Assembly (NCBI GenBank): GCA_002481295.1
Contig: DLDU01000047.1
Coordinates: 1 to 64,000, forward strand
Source: Prevotella sp. UBA7764
GTDB taxonomy: Bacteria; Bacteroidota; Bacteroidia; Bacteroidales; Bacteroidaceae
Length of the DNA stretch: 64,000 nt
Reading direction: 5' to 3'
Each line of letters begins with the position of its first letter. Position 1 is the stretch's first letter. This document shows, in pieces, positions 59,801 through 64,000 of the stretch. The translations under genes and the position numbers were made by a program. The notes under the pieces were generated by a model. That model made no database searches. It saw only the letters and a program-made list of their open reading frames with translations, and was not told the DNA's origin.

Positions 59801-59831
59801 CAAAGATAAGCATTTCTAATATTAGAAACAA
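59801..59831 (-). promoter_or_regulatory. Phage promoter with a 16-bp palindrome in the spacer
   Basis: On the minus strand TTG (59829-59831), 20 bp, TATCTTTG (59801-59808). The spacer contains the perfect palindrome TTTCTAATATTAGAAA (59813-59828), positioned to block RNA polymerase. It drives the leftward gene set beginning at 59580. Confidence 0.65.
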
Positions 59832-59862
59832 ATATTTTGCGAGAAATTTTCATTTTTCCTGC

Positions 59863-59906
59863 AAAAAAGTTGAGGGCAGGTCGCTCATCAGCGTCCTGCC
59901 CTCAAC
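59863..59906 (-). terminator. Terminator after the BRCT gene
   Basis: Perfect 12-bp stem GTTGAGGGCAGG / CCTGCCCTCAAC (arms 59895-59906 and 59869-59880, 14-nt loop) followed by T6 on the minus strand. Confidence 0.85.
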
Positions 59907-59913
59907 ATTTTTG

Positions 59914-60462
59914 TTATTTGATACCTTCTTCTTTGAGAACATGAAGGAATTCGGCTTCATTCCACACCTTGATATCTACACCCTGCTCTTTCAGTTCTGC
60001 TATCTTTTTCATCTTTGATGGACCAGCTCCAGCTCCTTTTATCACAATATCTGTCTTTTTCGAGATTGAGCCATTGACATCAGCCCCATATTGGCGAAGG
60101 ACAGAAGCTATTTTATCTCTGTCAGGGAACTTTTCAAGTATTCCTGTGAATACTACTTTTTTCTTATAGAAAATAGTGTCTTTCCGGAGTATATCTTCAT
60201 CGCTGAGCGGTTTCTTGGTCTCTGCCTTCAACCTGTTTTGCTCATAAAGAACATATTTAAAGCCTTTCAATCCGTTGATATCTTTACTGATCTCACCGGC
60301 CAAATGAGTTAGGTCAAGTATTGCGTATTGAAACAATGCATTCTCATTGTTGTCAATGAGTATTTCCTTATTCCTTTCAAGGTACGAAATCATGTCTTCG
60401 CATGATTTTCTTATGTTATTGACTATACTTTCTTTATTCATAGAACTATATTTACGAGCCAT
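59914..60462 (-). CDS. Stand-alone BRCT-domain phage protein
   Basis: 182 aa. N-terminal helical part about 1-95 (YLERNKEILIDNNENALFQYAILDLTHLAGEI). C-terminal BRCT domain about 100-180: KKVVFTGILEKFPDRDKIASVLRQYGADVNGSISKKTDIVIKG with the Gly-Ala-Asp, and the closing VDIKVWNEAEFLHVL containing the Trp. The pattern matches the BRCT of NAD-dependent DNA ligase, but no ligase catalytic domain is present. It begins at the overlap with the upstream stop. Terminator at 59863-59906. It may dock to host repair or replication proteins. Confidence 0.78.
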   Translation of the reverse strand: MARKYSSMNKESIVNNIRKSCEDMISYLERNKEILIDNNENALFQYAILDLTHLAGEISKDINGLKGFKYVLYEQNRLKAETKKPLSDEDILRKDTIFYKKKVVFTGILEKFPDRDKIASVLRQYGADVNGSISKKTDIVIKGAGAGPSKMKKIAELKEQGVDIKVWNEAEFLHVLKEEGIK

Positions 60463-60665
60463 TATCTTCCTACATTAGCCTCCCAAGCCTTGGCATAAGC
60501 CTCCCTAACCTTTTCCGCAGAAATTCGTCCATGATATTCCCCACCACTATAACGAACCGACAAATGAATGGCATCCCCCATATGGATAGGAGTGCGTTCT
60601 GCAGCCTTGTTAGCAATAGTCCGCTCACAAGCCCTGCGTATAGTTTCTTTTGATATAGTGCACAT
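60462..60665 (-). CDS. Small phage protein of unknown function
   Basis: 67 aa, start MCTISKETIRRACERTIANKAAERTPIHMGDAIHLSVRYSGGEYHG, C-terminus RISAEKVREAYAKAWEANVGR. Its stop overlaps the BRCT start (TAATG), so translationally coupled. A promoter lies upstream at 60699-60729. No family recognised. Confidence 0.55.
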   Translation of the reverse strand: MCTISKETIRRACERTIANKAAERTPIHMGDAIHLSVRYSGGEYHGRISAEKVREAYAKAWEANVGR

Positions 60666-60698
60666 AACAAATATGGATATAATTGATTTCTACAACTG

Positions 60699-60729
60699 CA
60701 AAGTAAGGCATTTTTCTCGAATCATGCAA
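60699..60729 (-). promoter_or_regulatory. Promoter of the small gene-BRCT pair
   Basis: On the minus strand TTG (60727-60729), 20 bp, TTACTTTG (60699-60706), one mismatch to TAnnTTTG. Confidence 0.45.
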
Positions 60730-60793
60730 AACTTTGAGCAAAATTATCGTTAATTTGCTCAAAAATAGCAGTAAGAAGAAGCCGTGAACCCTA

Positions 60794-60901
60794 TTAATTC
60801 AGCAATTTCAGCCACGTTTCCTTGCTAATCCATCCTCCGTTGTCCATGAGTTTAGAGAGGATGAGATCGGCATATTCAGCATTCTTTCCTGTCAGTTGCA
60901 T
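60794..60901 (-). CDS. 35-residue phage reading frame
   Basis: ATG 60901 to TAA 60794-60796. MQLTGKNAEYADLILSKLMD begins two amphipathic helices (second: GGWISKETWLKLLN). No family recognised; too short to be sure. The region around it otherwise has no gene. Confidence 0.35.
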   Translation of the reverse strand: MQLTGKNAEYADLILSKLMDNGGWISKETWLKLLN

Positions 60902-60925
60902 AACATTCTGTTTTTAGTGGTAAAA

Positions 60926-60954
60926 AGCCTCCCACGCATCACGCGCAGGAGGCT
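60926..60954. terminator. Hairpin between small phage genes
   Basis: AGCCTCC / GGAGGCT stem with a 15-nt loop that itself can pair (CGC/GCG). A-run on the left and CCAAAA on the right. It may terminate the leftward transcript ending at 61049. Confidence 0.45.
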
Positions 60955-61048
60955 CCAAAAGTTCTTTTACATGTAATTGTCTACTTCTTCATGAAGCATT
61001 CAATTATTGTTGCGCCGCCAGCCCGGCGGCGGCTTTTGTTCAAAACGG

Positions 61049-61321
61049 CTATACAGTGGCCGGGGCTGGAATACTTTCAGCGGCACGGCGGATGCGCTCG
61101 CTCAAGTCGAAGAGCGCTCCCTTGAGCTGTCCGGCTTCCTGCTCGGTGAAGCCGCCTACGCCGCCATTGCCGTCGATGCCATACATCTTATGCTGGAACC
61201 ATGGCACCGACTTGTCAAAGTAAGTGCGTGCTATCTCTCTCCATGACACGGCGAGATAGATGTCACTCATCCGCTGCTTCATGTCGGTAATCTTCTCTGC
61301 TTGTTTTACTGCTACTTCCAT
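61049..61321 (-). CDS. DUF5053-like small phage protein
   Basis: 90 aa. AEKITDMKQRMSDIYLAVSWREIARTYFDKSVPWFQHKMYGIDG, then GGFTEQEAGQLKGALFDLSERIRRAAESI. The order 'AxxYFxKSxxWFxxKxxG...FTxxExxxLxxALxxLxxxI' is the pattern of a small helical family common in Bacteroidota prophages (DUF5053). It looks like an HTH-type DNA-binding unit, though no function is established. Preceded by a hairpin (61337-61358). Confidence 0.65.
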   Translation of the reverse strand: MEVAVKQAEKITDMKQRMSDIYLAVSWREIARTYFDKSVPWFQHKMYGIDGNGGVGGFTEQEAGQLKGALFDLSERIRRAAESIPAPATV

Positions 61322-61336
61322 AATTATTCCTTTTAA

Positions 61337-61358
61337 GGCTCTCCCCGGAAGGAGAGCC
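61337..61358 (-). terminator. Hairpin between two small phage genes
   Basis: Perfect 8-bp stem GGCTCTCC / GGAGAGCC with 6-nt loop, in the 45-bp gap between the two genes. Weak T-run on the minus strand; could also be a processing site. Confidence 0.5.
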
Positions 61359-61366
61359 GTTGTTTG

Positions 61367-61531
61367 TCATTCGTCTTTTGGCATATCCGTTATTCTGTCG
61401 AAGAGGTCTTGCGCATACTCCAGTAATTGCGGATAGCCGTTGGGGTAACTGTTGCAATAGTTTCTGATTGACTCAATCAGCTCTTTCTCCTCAAAGGAGA
61501 GCTCCATCTTGAATTTCTGCTTTTCCTTCAT
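61367..61531 (-). CDS. Small acidic helical phage protein
   Basis: 54 aa from ATG 61531 (MKEKQKFKMELSFEEKELIES), helical centre and YPQLLEYAQDLFDRITDMPKDE end. An upstream in-frame ATG at 61555 overlaps the promoter and is less likely. Preceded by the promoter 61558-61588. No function known. Confidence 0.55.
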   Translation of the reverse strand: MKEKQKFKMELSFEEKELIESIRNYCNSYPNGYPQLLEYAQDLFDRITDMPKDE

Positions 61532-61557
61532 TGTTACTGTATTTCTTTTGAACACTG

Positions 61558-61588
61558 CAAAGATACTATCTTTTTAGATACTACGCAA
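61558..61588 (-). promoter_or_regulatory. Phage promoter
   Basis: On the minus strand TTG (61586-61588), 20 bp, TATCTTTG (61558-61565). Within the spacer TATCT-N4-AGATA (61567-61580) forms a short inverted repeat, again located between -33 and -7. Confidence 0.6.
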
Positions 61589-61644
61589 GAAATAAACTAT
61601 TTATTTTGATAGTAAATGAAAGATTTAACATTTCACCAATGCCA

Positions 61645-61674
61645 AAGGCCGGCTTTCTCACGAAAACCGGCCTT
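61645..61674. terminator. Hairpin upstream of the small-gene promoter
   Basis: Perfect 8-bp stem AAGGCCGG / CCGGCCTT, 14-nt loop. It could end a transcript coming from the right (terminase side). Confidence 0.5.
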
Positions 61675-62396
61675 CCTGTTACTCAAATCACTTGCTTAAT
61701 CTAATTTGACGTTATGAACTTCACTAAATCACGGAAAGGAGATTCCTATGTGTTTTAATTTTATACCTATTGAGGACACTGATAAACACAACTACGTTAT
61801 GAATGGCTTAGTAACTGATTCAATGCAAATGGGGGCGGCTTGCTGGGCCCTGACATCTTTGCATCCGCCCCCGACACCTTCTATATATGATCGGATACCA
61901 TGAAAGGGATCCTACGTTATCTTGGTATCTGCTGCAAAGATAGCTAAAATTCCGCATAAACGAGGTGTTTTGCAGAACAAATTCCACATTTCCCCTCTTC
62001 TCGCCACCATTTCCACCTCCATTTTCTCCACCAACGGCTGCAAATCATTCCAACATTAGCAAATTCCATCTCATTCACGGCATTTTTCAACAATTTCTTC
62101 GATAGCCGTTCGAGATCCGTTCGAGAGCCTTAGAGATTCTCACCCCGCCGCCCGAGATAATCTTGTGAACACCCCAAATAGCCTAAATCAGCCATTTTCA
62201 GCGTCTTTTGTTTTCCGTCGCTTTTTCAAAAAGCGACTCCGTCGGAATTGACCCCGCACCGCCCTACGCCTTAACCGTAATTACAGAGGTCTGCAGCAGC
62301 GGTATATGTAGCAGCAATTACCGATTACAGCATGACAGTGTGACGATGCAATTACATATCCCCCGCCACATTTGCGGTCGGTGGCAGGCTGACATG
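61675..62396. other. Gene-poor phage region
   Basis: About 720 bp without a firm gene. Contents: a plus-strand 51-codon frame (61748-61903, MCFNFIPIED...) with AAAGGAG seven bases before its ATG; a long-range G-rich/C-rich pairing inside it (GGGGGCGG / CCGCCCCC); a minus-strand TATCTTTG near 61934; short direct repeats of GTTCGAGA near 62108-62128; and a perfect palindrome (62217-62237). I cannot assign a function. Confidence 0.4.
62217..62237. repeat. 21-bp perfect palindrome
   Basis: GTCGCTTTTT-C-AAAAAGCGAC, with an outer CCGTCG/CTCCGTCGG echo. It lies in the non-coding stretch between the terminase gene and the small-gene block; hairpin or protein site. Confidence 0.6.
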
Positions 62397-62400
62397 AAAA

Positions 62401-62430
62401 AAGCCCCGACACTGAGCCGTGTCAGGGCTT
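62401..62430 (-). terminator. Terminator after the terminase gene
   Basis: Stem AAGCCCCGACAC / GTGTCAGGGCTT (12 bp, one G.U) flanked by A-run and T-run, 8 bp after the terminase stop. It can work in both directions. Confidence 0.8.
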
Positions 62431-62437
62431 TTAACAT

Positions 62438-64000
62438 TTATACAACTCCAGCATCCCCGCCACCGACAAACGACGGCATGGGTCCGGCCTCTACAGCGAT
62501 ACAGAGAGTATCGAAGGCATCGGAGCCGTCGGTTCTGCTCTCAAGCGGCGACTCCTCCGTCTCCGGTCCTTTCTCCTCAGACTTATCCTTGTTGTTGGAT
62601 CCATTGACCGACATGGCCCCGTCGATACTGTTGAGCAGATCCGGGTTATTCTCCTCATTGAAGAGAATCTGATATTTGGTATCAGCACCTCGGAACATAC
62701 GGTTGATCAGGCTCTGCTTGACAGGATGACGCCACGGAGAACCGATATACACCTCCTGCACGACCCACCCATGCTTGATGAAGCAGTATTTGATTGTGTC
62801 GGCAAATCCCTCGGCACTCCGGCCATAGTCGTTGCCGACAAAGGTGGCATCGTATGCGAAAACCACCTCTTTCTTTTTGAAGCTTTCGTAATATGTACAG
62901 AAGTCATCGACCAGTTCGGGGAGTCGGCGTTCGTACTTGACAAAGAACGACTTGACCACGCGCAGCTTCATGTCCTTGCCGGGCTGTCCCACCACCATCC
63001 AGTTGATGTTAGCATTGGCATCGAATGCCACCCATAGCGGAGCCGTCCAGTCCAGATCACCGTCGAACCGGCAGTCTGCATGTCGGAGCTTCTCCATGTT
63101 GAAGCCAATGGAATCAATGTAAGAGTTATTGGCTGCCTGGTATAGATTGGCATCGGTCTTGGCATTGTAGAAGCTGTCCTCAGAGTGCTCGACGCGCTTG
63201 CAGAGGATGGTAGTGCGGAAGGTGGCAGGCGGCATGTCGCGCTTACATTGACGTATGAAGTCCTCACCGAGGATCTCCAGGTTCTCGATAGATGAGAATT
63301 CCTTGTAGAGCAGCGTGTCGGCCCTCAGCTGGTTGATGACCTTTGAAAGCCGTCGCAGCCGGAAGGCAGTCTGCGCGTCCGGCTTCTTCCCCTCACTGAT
63401 CATGTCATTGACCTGCCTGCGCAGCTCCGCATACGAGGCCAGTAAGCCTTCAAGCAGCTGCACCTTTGCAGGATCACATTTCTCGCGGTCGTTGAGGAAC
63501 CACGAGCCCTTCTTGGTCGTCGGCATGTCAGAGAACTTAGCGATGCCGTGATGAAAATAGAGATGACCGAATACATTGTTATTACCACGATTGGCAGGAA
63601 GGGTTTCATCTTTGAATTGCTCAAAGTTGACGAACTTTGCTTCATCTATCAGAAGAAAATCAAACGACTTTGAGTTAGATGTTCCCTTCCTGTCTTGCGA
63701 TATAATTGTAGCTATTGAGCCATTCCAGAAGCTCAATGTATTCTCCCAGTTCATCGGTGCGATGATAGGCTCTTTCCATTCCCACGCCTTTGCAGGCTTT
63801 TTGCCCCAGGTGTAGTGAACATCAGGCACGAAGCCCCAGCGTCGGAGATGCTCATCCCACGACGGGATGATATTCGTAAAAAGTCTCTTAGAGTTAGGTC
63901 CTACGAGTCCTGTGTTGCTGCCGGGCATCTGCTCGAAATTACGACGCAGGAGCGAGGCACATATCAGTCCCTTGCCAAATCCACGGCCAGCCACACAGGT
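62438..64000 (-). CDS. Phage terminase large subunit (5' end outside window)
   Basis: At least 519 residues are visible; the frame runs off the right edge. The visible start codons are inside the ATPase domain: the first residues include Walker A GRGFGKGL. Walker B is FDFLLIDEAKFV; the C-motif region and a nuclease-type C-terminal half follow (DLDWTAPLWVAFDANANINW, VVFAYDATFVGNDYG, with candidate metal-binding Asp residues). It is the packaging motor. Read with a terminator directly after, and about 6 kb before the portal gene. Confidence 0.9.
   Translation of the reverse strand, partial: TCVAGRGFGKGLICASLLRRNFEQMPGSNTGLVGPNSKRLFTNIIPSWDEHLRRWGFVPDVHYTWGKKPAKAWEWKEPIIAPMNWENTLSFWNGSIATIISQDRKGTSNSKSFDFLLIDEAKFVNFEQFKDETLPANRGNNNVFGHLYFHHGIAKFSDMPTTKKGSWFLNDREKCDPAKVQLLEGLLASYAELRRQVNDMISEGKKPDAQTAFRLRRLSKVINQLRADTLLYKEFSSIENLEILGEDFIRQCKRDMPPATFRTTILCKRVEHSEDSFYNAKTDANLYQAANNSYIDSIGFNMEKLRHADCRFDGDLDWTAPLWVAFDANANINWMVVGQPGKDMKLRVVKSFFVKYERRLPELVDDFCTYYESFKKKEVVFAYDATFVGNDYGRSAEGFADTIKYCFIKHGWVVQEVYIGSPWRHPVKQSLINRMFRGADTKYQILFNEENNPDLLNSIDGAMSVNGSNNKDKSEEKGPETEESPLESRTDGSDAFDTLCIAVEAGPMPSFVGGGDAGVV

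Noticed and set aside
33532..64000. Integrative conjugative element instead of a prophage
   Set aside because: No mobilisation or conjugation genes; terminase, portal, tape measure, fibres and lysis genes define a phage.

Overview
The window looks like the chromosome of a Bacteroidota bacterium, most likely Prevotella or a close relative. Evidence: many promoters have the Bacteroidota form (TTG, about 20 bp, TAnnTTTG); there is an ECF sigma / FecR / SusC / SusD locus; GH43 and GH97-type glycosidases are present; several short intergenic repeats recur. No ribosomal RNA is present and the species cannot be fixed from the sequence alone.

Positions 1-33,500 are host chromosome. In order: gdhA; a complete ECF-regulated SusCD operon ending in a thioredoxin-like lipoprotein/secreted protein; a dicarboxylate/amino-acid symporter; a 38-residue single-span membrane protein; a polytopic membrane protein; a frameshifted DNA-binding gene remnant; a heme module (hemE, a TonB-dependent receptor, an AmpG/RhtX-like MFS permease, hemN-hemG-hemD); a C_GCAxxG redox protein; a giant PEP/pyruvate-binding protein with receiver-like domains; a small protein with a T9SS-like tail; an FMN/4Fe-4S membrane electron carrier; GH43; a truncated GH97; and a membrane-kinase fusion. 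The three promoters of the heme module (hemE, receptor, hemN) each carry the palindrome AATCCT-N8-AGGATT (or a 2-mismatch variant) whose right edge overlaps the -33 TTG, with the same 20-bp spacing to the -7 box. This looks like a common operator.

At 33,532 an initiator-like tRNA-Met(CAT) is followed by a tyrosine recombinase, and everything from there to 64,000 is one prophage whose right end lies outside the window. Except for the integrase its genes read leftward: terminase large subunit (cut by the window end), a set of small early/regulatory-type genes including a stand-alone BRCT protein, portal and connector-type proteins, long tail fibre proteins, the diversity cassette, lysis genes (holin, GH24 endolysin, candidate unimolecular spanin), tape measure (1460 aa, hence a long-tailed siphovirus) and a tail-tip protein. 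I do not recognise a major capsid protein.

The most interesting system is a diversity-generating retroelement (DGR) at 42.8-46.4 kb. A 128-bp template repeat (TR, 44641-44768) and a 128-bp variable repeat (VR, 45058-45185, at the C-terminus of a 465-aa tail protein) differ at 21 positions, and all 21 are adenines of the TR sense strand; all 97 non-adenine positions are identical. A DGR-type reverse transcriptase follows. The sequence additionally shows a terminator after the target gene, a 19-bp inverted repeat, a Bacteroidota promoter that would start transcription just upstream of the TR, tandem hairpins downstream of the VR, an atypical FVDN catalytic box in the RT, and a G8 tract at the RT 3' end where a -1 slip would fuse the RT to the next reading frame.
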